DNA of 64,000 nucleotides from Gongronella butleri (Eukaryota > Mucoromycota > Mucoromycetes > Mucorales > Cunninghamellaceae), in the NCBI GenBank assembly GCA_025201375.1, contig JAIWZP010000022.1:1-64000 (forward strand). The letters run 5' to 3'. Numbering within the stretch: position 1 is the stretch's first letter; each line of letters starts with the position of its first letter. Made by a program: the position numbers and the translations under genes. Below are positions 24,501-36,804 of this stretch, one piece after another. The notes below the pieces were generated by a model. That model was not told where the DNA came from. It made no database searches and saw nothing but the letters and a program-made list of their open reading frames with translations.

Positions 24501-26723
24501 AGTCAATTGACAACGAGAGCGTTTAGTGTTTACCTGTTCTTGCAAAGATGACTGGCTGTAGGATCGTTTGATGGACTTTTCATTGCGTGGGCAAAGCACG
24601 CTATAGCAGCCTTGGCCGCGGCGGCACGTGGGCGAGTAGCAATTGGTCAAGAGCGTAAACACACCGGTGGGCAATTCCTTTTTGGCGGCGGCTATCGCGT
24701 CGAAAAAGAAATATAGCCGCTTCAGCAACCACTTTTTTTTTCCTTTTTTTTTTCTCTCTTTCTTTTTTTCTTTTTTTGTTACCTTGCGGCGCTTCCTCGG
24801 GGTCGCGTGGCCGTGGCGTGTCCAAACCATTTTGTGTTGGGTCGCTGAGCTGGATATTTTGGCGGAATTGATAGATTTTATCTTGAGAGTCGCGCAAATA
24901 ATGCTCGTATGTGACATCGTGGAACAATTGTTGGCTGCCGAGCGATCGTCCAACGACGAGGCCAAGATTGCGGTCATGGGTCCTTAGCAGCTGCAGCAGA
25001 CAGTCCTTTCGTGCGAGGAAAAAAAAAAAAAAGGTCAAACACGAGAAAAAGAGAAAGAAAAAGTACTTACGACGGCCTCTTTGCCGCTAAAGGCATTGGG
25101 GTAATCAATGTCGTTTTTGACGAGGGTGCGCAGGGGCAGTCTGCGGTGGAATTCGATGGCGAGGCGCGAGAGCAGCGCAGGGTACAACTGGTGCAATGGC
25201 GAATGCAATGACGATGCGTGTGACATTTGACGCGTCAGCGAGTATGGGTTGATCGGCGGCGCGGACGTTGGCCCAAGCTCAAACGCGCTGGTCTTGCCAG
25301 GGGGCTGCAGCACCATGGTGTTCACAGACAGCTTGTGTGCGGCGCTATGACGTCGCTTTGCCGCATTGATACCCCCCTTTTTGCTGCCGCCTTGCATATT
25401 CAGTGACACGGTCGATTGTGAGATATCTTTTTTTTTTTCAAAAAAAAAAATGAGCTCATATCCCTTGATTTCGCTTGCATTCATGGTCTCACCTCCAAGG
25501 CTGGATTTTCGCCAGTACTTTTTCCCTTTTTGTGTGGATGTTGATTCGGACAGGGAGGGTGCCGGTACTGGCCAAGGCATGTCATTGTCGTACTCAGGCG
25601 TGGGCTCAAGGATGAGCGGTGTGGTGGGAGAAAAGACGGTGCTCTGATCGTCATCGTCGTCGTTTTCGTTGTTTTCCTTCATGTCCGCCGCCGGGGTATC
25701 ACGATCCGAGGCCTTTTTTAGAGGGGAGGACACGGCGAGCGACGAATACGCAGAGATGGACGAGCGGGTGGACGACGACGTGGCCGACAGCACGGGGCGC
25801 GTCGCATTGATGGTTGATGGCGGCCGATCCTTGAAATTAAAGTCGTCATCGTCGGGCAAGGACGCCTTGTTTGTCGCCAATGGGGGCTTTTCTGTTTCTT
25901 TGGTCGTTTCTTTGGTGAGCAACGTGTCGACAGGGTCGCAGGACGCGGATGGTTCGTCTATCGGCGGAATTGTCGTTAAATGTGGCATGTTTGGCGAAGC
26001 TGGTGATAATGTGGGTGAGCTCGAGGACATTTGTAAGGGTAATGGAGGCGGCGGGGCAAGCGCGTTGGCATTGGGCGCGTGATGGTGATTGGACGTGGCA
26101 TGGCTATGTTTTAAGCTGGATGAGCGCGTCAATCGCTTTTGTGCGTTAGCATTTGTGCCTGAGGCGTGGTTGGCGGATGTGGACGATGGAGCAACCATGG
26201 TCGCGCTGCGCATGGGTGCCTTGTGTGCTGGTGCTTGCTGAAATTGCTGTGGTTGTTGATGTAATTGGGGCAATTGATGCTGTTGTTGTTGCTGTTGCTG
26301 CTGTTGCTGTTGCTGCTGCAACTTTTGCTTCTGCTGCTGCTGCTTATGGGTGAGAAGAGGCGAGTGCAAGAGGATGGACGAGCCAATGCGTCGTCTTGGC
26401 GGATCCGGCGAAGGTGCGCGCAATTGCTGCTGTTGTTGTTGCTGTTGCGGGCCAAACGCGGCCAGGCTTTGATTCCGGATGGGCAGCTTTTGTTGCATGT
26501 AGCTCATGCGCACCGAGTCGGGCATCGGCCCGCGCACGTACGCCAGCCTGGGCGACGCTGCTGTTGCTGTTGCTGCTGCCACCGCAGGAGCAAGAGGTGG
26601 CGACCCCAAGCCCTGGATCGGCTGGCTCTCCCCTAGACGCAAAGGCGTGTCCGCACTTGTCGCCACACCAACTCCTTCCTCGTCAGAAGATATCGTGCGA
26701 GAACTATCTAGCGTCTGCGACAT
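21524..26723 (-). CDS. Rho guanine-nucleotide exchange factor, ROM1/ROM2-like (DEP-RhoGEF-PH-CNH)
   Basis: Predicted 1451 aa from eleven minus-strand exons: 26723-25493, 25426-25071, 25005-24783, 24691-24534, 24468-24322, 24233-23667, 23591-23418, 23271-22890, 22809-21973, 21887-21739, 21655-21524; all phases agree. The N-terminal 480 residues are disordered with poly-Gln. DEP is at about 490-570 (GKEAVDCLLQLL, YEHYLRDSQ). The RhoGEF (DH) domain begins at about 680 (RQECIYELIYTEADFVKSL) and runs to about 890, with TRLGRYSLLL. PH is about 895-1060 (VFLFDHYLVFAK) and the citron-homology CNH domain about 1080-1400. In yeast, ROM2 activates Rho1 at the plasma membrane for cell-wall integrity; the same role is inferred. 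The first intron (25427-25492) is 66 nt and in frame, so an unspliced form could be translated. Confidence 0.92.
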
Positions 26724-27719
26724 CCTGGCTCCATCAAGACAAAAAAAAAAAAAAAAAAAAGAAAAAAAAAGACAAAAAAAAAGACAAAAAAAGAAAGAAT
26801 AAAAAAAAAGGGGAGCACCAGAAATTATCAATTTGCGGTGGCCAGCCCCGCCTGCCTCACCCCGCCTACCAGCAAACAAAAAAACACCAACAATCTTCAC
26901 CCCGTCCATCAAAAAATGACGTCAGGTGAGCGCCCAATTCATCCAAAATGGCGCGCGCGTTTCATCTCCCCTTGCCATTGACAGCTGCCACGCACAAATG
27001 AATCACGCGTAGCACTTGTCCCTTTTTTTTGCTATAAAGCGCCGTGTTGTTCCCATATTTTTCTTTTTCCTTTTCCTTTTTTTCCCTTTTTTCCTCCAAA
27101 CTCCATGACGGACACCCTAACAAGATGCCCAAGGCAGAGGGATAAACCGCATTTGTCGGCAAAATAGGAATCGATGGAAAATCGACCATCCGGATAAGGA
27201 ATGGCGCGAATTTTCAAATCGCGAAGCACACACAAGGTGAAAAATGTTACACCATGTGCCCGTTGTCCATCCATGTAATGCACTTAAACGACGACAAAGC
27301 CAGGCAGACTTCGCTTTTCGACGCGCCACGAAAAAGAATCGCAGCCTAAACGCGCATAGCCATGCCCCCAAGGCTGTGGAATCAAACGTGATACAGAAGC
27401 CGGTCGTCCTTTTGGCGCGGCTTGATATGTTGGTCGTCCTTTTTTTGTATCGTGTGCGCCCCCGCCCCCACGATATGAAATGAAAAAAAAAAAAAACACA
27501 CACACACACACAAAGCGCTGCGTCAATGGGAAGGGATGACGTGCAAAAAAAAAAAAAAAGACCTATTGGGGAAATTAGTGGAACGCGCAGTGATACACAC
27601 TATTTGAAAGAGAAGGAAGCCTTGCAGAGTGGCTCGTCACGCGCAGAAAATAAAAAAAGGAATATTTCCTTATCAACAAGGCTGACCAAGATAAATGGGA
27701 TGCTTTTTGCTCTCAAATA
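26724..27719. other. Upstream region of the Rho GEF gene
   Basis: No gene seen. Contains A-rich tracts just upstream of the start (26740-26810), C/T-rich stretches and a CA microsatellite at about 27496-27512. Probably promoter and 5' UTR of the Rho GEF. Confidence 0.4.
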
Positions 27720-29300
27720 AAGCAGTGCATCGGCGCTGTCGAGAAGCATACCTTCCAAAAAAAATCTGTTGCGACCTCGACGGGTTCACTACCAAATGGT
27801 TCGCTTAGCGCTCATTTTCCATATACACATTACAAAAACACACCGACTTTCTACAAAAAAGTTTGAATTCGTGACGCGCTTTGCGTCCAACATGTCCTGA
27901 CTCCAAAAGTGGGAATCCTTGGACAACAATCTTGGACGCGTTTATATGGATAGTCACTTTCAGGGGTAATCCAACAATGCAACTTGCCAACCGGACACTT
28001 CGAGCTCTCAAACGCACACCAGCGTGACTGATCTGGCCAAAATACCCGCGTGGGATGCGGCTTTGTACCAACCAAAAGCCATTTGAAGGCGTGAATCACG
28101 CCTTTTAAAATTTACACGTGGCAAGGACCCAAAACCAAAATGCGAAATATGGGTTCGCAGAATCGCACCAAACTTGCACACAAGGTGCATCGCATGGCAA
28201 AACCGCGAAAACGACAAAAAAAACCGCGCCATACAATTGCTCGTTGACGAGTAATGAGTGATTTTTGATTTTTCTTGACACGCAGTTTACAAGGGAAAAA
28301 CGCGTTGTAAAGCTCCGCCGACGCGTCCGCTAGCACAAGAGCCGCCACGTGCATAGATATGATTCAGAACAGACGCGTGCAACTTGATGTTTGACGCGGT
28401 TAATCACGCGTCGAAAAACATATATGATTTTGAAACGCGTCAAAGGTGCCAAAAAATCACCGTTTTTCATTGATCACAGACGTCCACGTACGCAACACGT
28501 CACGCTCTTTCTGATGATATAACTTTCAAATCGATGCGGCTCGTTCTCGTTGAGTTTGCCTTGATGTGAAAATTTGCAGCTTTTTGCGTTTTACGCGACA
28601 GCAGGTCAGTGGACAACCGGTTTTTCTTGCATTTCTTCGGTGAATGAGTGTGGTCTACCATATGGTTCAGTTGGCATGGCGATCTGAGGACTTTATTTGG
28701 CGGATTTCAACTTCTCGACTGCACCCCTGGATAATTCGTCGTTTTTGAAAATGGTCATAGCGCGCCATCCAGCGGCCGCAGCGACACGAGGGTAGGCTCA
28801 TATGAACGGCAAAGCATAGACGAAAGTACCCAAGGCACGGGTTGCATTGTCCATTGGTTATTCATCGATAAACGGCCAAAATACAGTAAAATTGGCTCAA
28901 TTGCCATTTTTTCGACAACCACACAAGTTTTCATTCCTTATTAATGCACGGCATGAGTCCAACAAAGTGCTTGAAGCATTTGTAATTAAAAGTCGGATGG
29001 TTGTCAATGCAGGTGTTTTCAAGCTAAACAATAGGTGAAAAATGCGGAAACCCATTTTTCAAGATTGCTACCGTTACAACCTTCCAATCTAATTCAAATT
29101 TGGGTCAGATGTTACGTTGAGGGCAGCAAAATCATGGCACCAAGGTTCAATATCGTCAAAGGACAATTTGTGGAGAAAGGATCAAAAAAGTGTAAATAAC
29201 CGGCATGGTGCTTCTCGCGCAAGGATCGCCACTCTTTTGGTCGACTAGCCAAACCTGATGAGCAGCATCTGCCTAGGTGTAGATCTCTCGGCCATTCTTA
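27720..29300. repeat. Old, diverged member(s) of the dispersed GGATGGCGCGC-ended repeat family
   Basis: The segment at 28110-28230 matches the reverse complement of about 44270-44400 (shared CCAAAA, ATGGGTTC, CAGAAT, ACACAAGG anchors). About 28755-28900 matches the reverse complement of 43600-43720 and the ends of the 34.8-36.7 kb element, including the GCGCGCCATCCAG end motif at 28763. No ORF of interest. Boundaries are approximate. Confidence 0.6.
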
Positions 29301-29340
29301 CCAAGCTCAGCGCGTCTAGTCGTTGGGCACTTGCTGTTTT

Positions 29341-29397
29341 TTTAAAATTAAAATTAAAAATAAAAATAAAAATAAAAATAAAAATAAAAATAAAAAA
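29341..29397. repeat. (TAAAAA)n microsatellite
   Basis: About nine AAAAT/TAAAAA-type units in a row. Similar shorter runs occur at 56052-56075. Simple-sequence expansion without further meaning seen. Confidence 0.85.
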
Positions 29398-29640
29398 ACG
29401 CGTAAAAACCCCCTCCTAATTAAAAACGGGTATCCTCCGTTCTGGCGCGCGCACTCTGATGACAAGCTTGAAGTTGACACGATTGGCCAAAAAAAGAGAA
29501 TAAAGCAAAAACAAGTTTTTTTTTATATTTCAAAGCGTAAAAAAAGAGGGGGGATTATGAACAGAGCATGTGTAAAAAAAAGTGTATCAGCATTAAACAA
29601 CTAGGAAAAAAAGGGCGGGGGGGGAAATGGATGGGGGTGC

Positions 29641-32600
29641 TTAGACGTTGACGCGAGCATTGATGCGGCGGGGATCGAGGGACTCGGGCTCCAAAGAGGG
29701 CAACAAGTAAGAGATATCATCCCAAGGATGACGGTATAGGCCTTGCTTGAGACGCTTCTGATCCAAGTGGTGACCAATGAAGCCGAGGGTGCGGCCCAAG
29801 ACAAAGAGACCGTTGAGGGTGCCGATGCGCATGTATTCCTCGGCCTCTTCGGGGGTGAAGGCATTGGACTCGCGCAGCAAGTCGACAAAGGACACGGCAA
29901 TGCAGCCGTCGACGTTGAGGATCAAATTGTCCTTCTTGCTGGTGGTGATTTCCTCGACCTTGAGAGCATAGTCCAAGATGGGGGTGTTGGGGAAGTTCTT
30001 CTTGACATAGCTCTTGACAAGCTCGACGCGCATGTCGGGGTTGGTGCGCGACTTGATCTTGTGGCCGATACCGGGGATCAGCTTGTTGGCCTTGCGCATG
30101 GACGTGACGAATTCGCGAGGGGTCATGCCGCTATCGTACGCCTTTGTGAAATTGGACGCGGCGCCATCGAGAGCACCACCAAAGCGCTCACCAATGGTCA
30201 ACAGACCAGACACAATGGACGAGATCAAGTCCTTGCCAGCACGCGTGGTGATGATGGTGTTCATGGCACCAGAGACGGCGGGACCGTGATCGGCGGTCAT
30301 CATCAGCACCATTTCAATGAACTTGTGCGCATAATCGGGCAAGCGGCGCTTGAACCAAAGGAGCGAAAGGACACCACCAATGCCAATGTCCTGGTCAAAG
30401 ACGTCGGTGATGCGCATGCCGGCGTACAACAATTCCTGGCCACGGTCATCGACAATGGTGGAAACGAAGCTGGCAGGCTTGCGAACAAGACCCAATTCCT
30501 GGGCCCACGCATAGTCGATGGGGACCTTGGGCTGCTCGGGCTCGGGGCGGGGCACAATGGTACCGGCCTGGACAAGCTTTTGATACGTGGCGGCAATGGC
30601 TTGGGGCAACAATTCAAAGGTGTCGGGGACAACAATGCCGGCGGCGCGCATGGCCTTGTTCTTGGCATCGGCGGTCTCGAGATCAGAATTGGCAAGAGCA
30701 CCGGCGTGGCCGAATTGAACGTCCGTCGTGAACATCTTGGCGCAGGTACCAATGCACCAGGCAATCACGGGCTTCTTGATGGTACCATTGTTGATGGCCT
30801 CAATGACCTTGTACTCTTCAACTCCACCAACTTCACCGAGCAACACGAGCATCTTGCAGTTGGGGTCCTTCTCGTAGCGGAGGAGATGGTCGATGAACGT
30901 GGAGCCGGGGTAACGATCGCCACCAATGGCCACACCTTCGTAAACACCGTCGGACGTGCGAGAAATGATGTTGTTCAACTCGTTGGACATACCACCCGAC
31001 TTGGACACATACGCCACGGAGCCAGGGCGGTACAGCTTGGATGCGACAATGTTGTCCATCATGCCACCCGTATTACCAATCTTGAAGCAGCCGGGCTTGA
31101 TGCCACCGACCGTGGCAGGGCCAATGATCAACACATTGCGACGCTCGGCCTCGTGGAGCAATTGACGCGCACGGCGCTCAGGCACACCTTCGGCGATGAT
31201 GGCAATGGTCTTGATCTGCTCAGAGAAGCCAAAGATCTCGCGCGTCGAGTCAAAGACGGAGCGGCACGAAGCAAAGTTGACAACGACATCGACCTCGGGG
31301 AATTGCTCGACGGCGTCCTTGAGCGACGTGAACACGGGGATCAGCGTTTCCTTGGTACCCCAGTAGAACTTTTGCACGTGCGAACCACCAAAGGGATAGA
31401 CCATGGCAGCAACAGAAGGCTTGGCACGCTTGCACATGAAATCAAAGTCGAGCATACCTTGCACAGCACGAGGTTGCATGCCGTACACAAACGCGCGCGT
31501 GCCATTGGTGAAGGGACGGAACCATTCGCGCGTCTGGCTCTCGGTCTTGTCATCAAAGTATTCCATGCGTTCCTTGAGATCCGCGGGCGTCGCGTCATCA
31601 GCAGCGGCAGCAGTGAGCTTGGGGCTGGTCGACGTGGACGTGGGCGTCGAAGCCGAGGGCGTACCAAGGAGCTGGTCTTGCAACACATTGCCACCGGCCT
31701 GGCCATTGATGACCGAAGCATTGACATCGGACGACTTGCCAGTCAGCGCAAGAGGCACAATGTCCGTGATGTGCGAATCGGGGCCGAAAACGTGGATTTC
31801 AACACCAAGGGTCTCGCCCAATTGGCGCATGGCGCGAAGACCTTCCTGATAGTTGGGACCACCACGACGAATGAAGATGCGCACCTTGTGCGAGATGAGC
31901 GCTTGCTTGAATTCCGTCAAGGCACGGATAATGCCCTTGAAAGTAGTGGCCACGTTGGTAAAGTTGGCAATGCCACCACCAATGAACAAGAGCTTGCCCT
32001 CAGGGTTGGGCACACCGCGCGTCATCAAGTCCAAGATGGTCTTGGCGTATTCGTACGTTTGCGTTTCCGTGGGAGCACCCGAGTATTCACCATAATTGGC
32101 AAGCTCGCCAGCATAGCCATAAGCGGCAATGGCATCCGAGTAGGCAACCGACGCGCCACCACCAGCAACCATGGTCCACACGCGGCCGTCCTTGTTGAGG
32201 ATGGTCAACTTGAGCGACGCACCCGTCTTGCCATCGAGCTCTTGGATGTACGCCTCTTCCTTGGTCAATTCACGGCCAAAGGGAGCAGGGAACACCATGG
32301 GAGGGCCTTGGTCAACGTGCTGCTCCGTGGCGGCCACACCCGTGTTTTGGGGAGCGCGAGCAATGGCCCACTTGGGTCCAGCCTCGAATTCGGCAGTCTG
32401 ATCGAGCTTGGCGGCCAAATCGAGATACATGACTTGAGGCGTCTGGCCCTCGACGGGGTCCGTGACAACCAGAGGGTTGATTTCCAAGTACGTAAAGTGC
32501 AAATCCACATAGACGGCATACAGACGCGAGATAAAGTCGACCAAAACGTCGCGCTTGAACTCGGGCACGTCCTTGAGCAGCGTCTCCTTGATAGTGGCGG

Positions 32601-33421
32601 GCGACGCAAAAGGCTCGTCGACCTTGATCAGCAACTTGAGCGCCTTGGCATCCACATCACCAATGTCAATGCCACCCTCGTGCGTGAACAAAATGTAATC
32701 GCCCTCACGCGCCGAATTGATACAAATGTAGTATTCGGTGTTTTGAGGATGGGGGGCAAAGGGCTCCACCAAGAACGTCTTGAGAATACCGGCCGTCTTG
32801 TCAATCTGGTTGGAGAATAAAAAAAAAAAAAAGGTTAAGACTCCATCTGTCATCACGTCGCCTTTTTTGGCTTCCCATGGATGCGTCCTTTTTTTTTTTT
32901 TTGTGCTTTGTCACACTTTCTTTGTTTTCGCGCCGCTCTTTTGATATCACATCATCAAATATAGCTCCCCCTCCTCTTTTTTTTGTCCCATTTTTTTCCC
33001 CTTTGGCGGGATCATATGTCAATCACGCGTTTTTTTCCTTTTTTTTTTTTTTTTTTTTTACCTTGATTTCCTTGCCAGCGCGCTCTTCAATCCATTGACG
33101 GGCCTCGGACCAGGGCTTGTTCAAGGTGAGCAAGCCGTGCTTTCCACGGCGCTTGATGAGCTGATCGGGCTTGGCCACGAGCTTGTCAGTGAGCAACCAC
33201 GGGTGCGTCTGCTCGAGCTGGTCCAATTGCTGCTTCAAGGTGTTCTCAAAGACACCGGCACCTTGCTCCTTGAGCGACGTGTCAACGTTGACCTGCGCGA
33301 GCTTGGTGGCCGCGGGCGCAAACAACGACGCGGTCTGCTCCTCGCCCAATTGGGGAGCACGCAACAAGTGGTAAGCTAGCAAAAGCTTGCCATCGTATTC
33401 TCGGATAGCCTTGGCAGACAT
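29641..33421 (-). CDS. ACLY: ATP-citrate lyase, single-chain (fused) form
   Basis: Predicted 1174 aa from two minus-strand exons, 33421-33062 and 32805-29641. Makes cytosolic acetyl-CoA and oxaloacetate from citrate, CoA and ATP, supplying fatty-acid and sterol synthesis. The N-terminal half has the ATP-grasp/citrate-binding module ([24 protein letters not shown]) and a Ser/Thr-rich linker at about residue 450. The CoA-ligase part carries the phospho-histidine loop FGHAGA, and the C-terminal citrate-synthase-like domain ends with [13 protein letters not shown] and [13 protein letters not shown]. Animal and this fungus type carry one chain, whereas ascomycetes split it into two genes (known). 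High GC3 and even codon use suggest high expression, and this creates a long antisense open frame. Confidence 0.96.
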
Positions 33422-34794
33422 GTGTGTGTATTAAAAAAAAAAAGATGAAGGTAAAAAAGAGAAAGAAGAAAAAAAAATAGAAACAAAGAGAAAGAAAAAA
33501 ATTTAGGGAGTTCAAAAATATAAACTTATGCAGTTCGAGCCAGGCTTTTTTTTAGCCTTTTGTTGGGGCCGACGATTGGGCCAAGGAGCCATTGACAGAA
33601 CAAGGCCAAACGCGGGAGGTTTTATTCCTGGAGGATTGCCGCGGATGGGCTCCATGGGCCCTCACAGAAGGCAAATTTTCACCCTTGAAACTCGCTATCC
33701 AGCCTATCACGGCAAAGATGACTCTTTTCCACCCCAAGGCCCGTTTCGTGCTCCGCCGCTTGTCAAAAAACGGGCCATTGCCTATTTTGGTGGTCACCCG
33801 AGGCTTGCTTGCTCGCTTGCACCATCATCCCACTAGGAGCCTGTGCGCCATCAGCACCCCCAAAACGAGGGGGGGAAACGCGCAATTCGATTAGGCTTCT
33901 CGCCATGCAAAAAAAAAACTTGTTCACAAATTGCCCCTTTTATTTTTTAAGACTTTGCCTCGCATTTAAAAAAGCTCAACCCCAAATAAAAAATAAATTG
34001 GCCGTGCCAACAAAAAAAGAAAAAAAATAGGCCATATGAACATGCTTCGCGCGTGTGCTTATCATTTTATTTTTCCTGTGCACCAGGCGGTAATTAACAC
34101 TTTGGCGTCAAGTGAGATGATGTTGGCTGGGGAGACCGCCCTTTGATATTATGTAACCCCCTTTACGCCGCTGAATTGCTGACTGATGCGCCGCTTGCTT
34201 CCATCGACCAATGTCCTGGCGACAATTAGCATGTTGTTGAGACGCACGTTCCCCCTCGAGTTTTTTTTTTTTTGAGAGTTTTTTTTTTTTTGAGAGTTTT
34301 TTTTTTTTTGAGAGTTTTTTTTTTTTTTTTTTCCATCGAATGCCTTGGTTCAGGGCAAGATTGAGTAGAAACAAAAAAGGATGTGACCTGCCATTGTGCA
34401 TCGGTCATGGTGTGAGAGCGTGCCAGTAGCTTCGATTTGCATGCAAGGCATCGGCTTGCCGGAAGATGAGCCGTCCTACTCTTCGGTTGAAAACTGAGCT
34501 GAATCACCTGAGGACATCCCTTGGCAGTAGACTAGCGGATGATCTGCACCCTTTGCGCGATCGGGGAAAGAGACCTTTGGGGGTATCCAGCCAATTGGGT
34601 GGGGAATCAAAGGAATGGCGCGGGAAAAAAAACATCATCGGCACTAAATGGGATGCAAAAAGGTCATGCTCGTGCTTTTGCATTGGCAATCGTGACACCG
34701 TCTCATGATCGCACTTGCATGAAGGCACCGATTTGCCACGAGCTGCTACAGGATGCTTGACGCAACCCTTTGATGTCGCCTAATTTGCGGAAAA
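33422..34794. other. Upstream region of ACLY and left flank of repeat element
   Basis: No gene seen. The first 100 bases are A/T-run rich (ACLY promoter/5' UTR). The 33530-33900 stretch is ordinary-composition sequence with ORFs lacking any recognisable family. A simple repeat sits at 34259-34332. Confidence 0.4.
34259..34332. repeat. Tandem GAGAG-T12 repeat
   Basis: Four blocks of 12-16 T separated by GAGAG, a 17 bp period. Probable replication-slippage product. Confidence 0.8.
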
Positions 34795-36745
34795 TCGTCT
34801 TGCGCGCCATCCAGTGACTGCAAAACGCCAGCGATGGGTTCATTCGAACGAGAACACCTCTCATTTCTAGATGAACGAGCAAATGCCGTCGTTCATAGCG
34901 TAGACATGGACAAGTGACCAAAATACATAAAATAGAGGCCTTTTGCAAATATAATTTCGTGTTTCCGGTGGTCAGAGAAGCTCGAGGGCTAAATTTTGTG
35001 CGCAAGGAACCCGTCCATCTGTGACGTAAATTTCGAGCCACATTTCATTAGAAAAAACGCGGTCAAATCACGCTTTGTAAAAAATTCAGTTCTGTGAATG
35101 CCATTTTAGCGGGGACTCTTTGAAACCTGGCAAAAATTTGCCATGCCCGTGTGCGTTGGCATCATGGCGTCTGAATGCACTTTGTTTTGTCGCGGTGACG
35201 CATCTCATTGACGAATCATCGTCGATGAACTTGATTTTCACTAAATAGTACGAATTCTCAACATTTCCGCTACTCGATCAACATGAAACTTTGTCAGTCG
35301 CACGGGACCGAGATGTGATTCAGTTTTGCACTAGTCACCAAGCTGCTACAATGCAACAAAAGCACTGTAAATCCAATAAAGAAAAATTAGCCCAGCCCGT
35401 TGCATGTTGCGTGCTCTGTGCATCAGCTGGGTCATTTGAAACCAGGTGTAGCATGTGGTGCACGCCGACAGCTACAATTCTGATGCTTGTAACAAAGTGA
35501 GACAATGGTGTGGAAGGGAGTTGTATCATACCGCTGACTAAAACAACCATTTAGCGTGATTTCGTGGCTTCCTGCTAACCAAATCTTTTGGAACCAAGAC
35601 CAACGCGTAGAGCGCGCTGCAGTACACATTTTTCACCTCGAGACAAACCGCTGCGGTGATTAGCAAAGGAATGAGACAGGAAATACCTTATTTATCGAAA
35701 ATATCAAATTTTCTGTCGCTTGGCCTTTTTTCCAGGCATTGGTGCAAGCTACAACATTGCAACTGGTTCCGTACTCCATGCATACAGTGAGTTTTGGAGT
35801 AGATTGCCTTTTAAGAAATGCGCCCTAAATACAAATTAGTGAAAAACACGTCGATTCTCCTCTTGCACTTTTTAAAAGCTCCGTGGCGCGTTGCTTAATA
35901 ATGAAAAAATGTACAGGACAATGTGCTCTTCACACTGCAATTGTTTGCGACAGATAAAGTGATGTGCAAACCCACGAAAACTCGCTTTGTTGTTGTTTTA
36001 TTTTTTGAAAGGGTATAGCTACGTTGTGCTCCCTTGTATAGCCTTGCTGTACGCTGCAAACTTGTAGCTCGCAACCCGCGCCACAAAGTGCATCAAGTTT
36101 CAAATGGTTCATTAAAGGAAAACGATGCACAAAATGCAAAACAGCCGAATTATTTTTCTTTTTTGGATGCACGTTGCTTTTGCTGCCTTGTAGCAGCTTG
36201 ATGACTAAATCGAAACGGAAGCACATCTCGATCCCGTGCGACTGACAAAGTTTCATGCTGATTGAATAGCGGAATGTCGAGAATTCGTACTATTTATTGA
36301 AATTCAAGTTTATCGACGATGCTTCGCCAATGAGACACGTCACCGCGACAAAACAAAGTGCATTCAGACGCCACGTTGCCAACGCACACGGGCATGGCAA
36401 AATTTTGCCAGGTTTCAAAAAGTCCCCGCTAAAATGGCATTCACAGAATTGGATTTTTTACAAAGCGTGATTTGACTGTGTTTTTCTAATACAACGTGGC
36501 TCGAAATTTACACCACAGGTGGACGCGTTCCTTGCGCACAAAAACAGCTCTCGAGCTTGCCTGTACACCAGAAACACAAAGTTATATATGCAAAAGACTG
36601 TTATTTTTTGTATTTTGGTCGCTTGTCCATGACTACACTGTGAGCGATGACATTTGCTCATTCATCAAGAAATGACAGGTGTTCTCGTTCGAATAAACCC
36701 AACACTGGCCCTCTGAGGTCACTGGATGGCGCGCAATGAGGATTT
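34795..36745. mobile_element. About 1.95 kb element with long terminal inverted repeats
   Basis: The left arm (about 34795-35480) matches the reverse complement of the right arm (about 36035-36745) along roughly 700 bp, with maybe 15-20% divergence. Shared anchors include GCGCGCCATCCAGTGAC, TTCGAACGAGAACACCT, AAATTTCGAGCCAC, CATTTTAGCGGGGACT and CAGTCGCACGGGA. The centre (35480-36035) is unique within the element. No ORF encodes a transposase. Another copy with the centre and right arm is at 51385-52790. It looks like a foldback/MITE-type non-autonomous element older than the one at 13.8 kb. Class is uncertain. Confidence 0.75.
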
Positions 36746-36804
36746 TCAACAAATGCACAGCATGTGCCAAGAGGGGCGCGTTTTATTTTTGTCATTTTTA
36801 CAGC

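Noticed and set aside
29743..32820. Plus-strand open frame of 1025 codons
   Set aside because: It is antisense to the ATP-citrate lyase exon. Its Gly/Val/Asp-rich repetitive composition is the mirror of the biased codon use of that gene; no family motif.
34108..34507. Lys-rich minus-strand ORFs
   Set aside because: Translations of the T12-GAGAG tandem repeat, no coding features.
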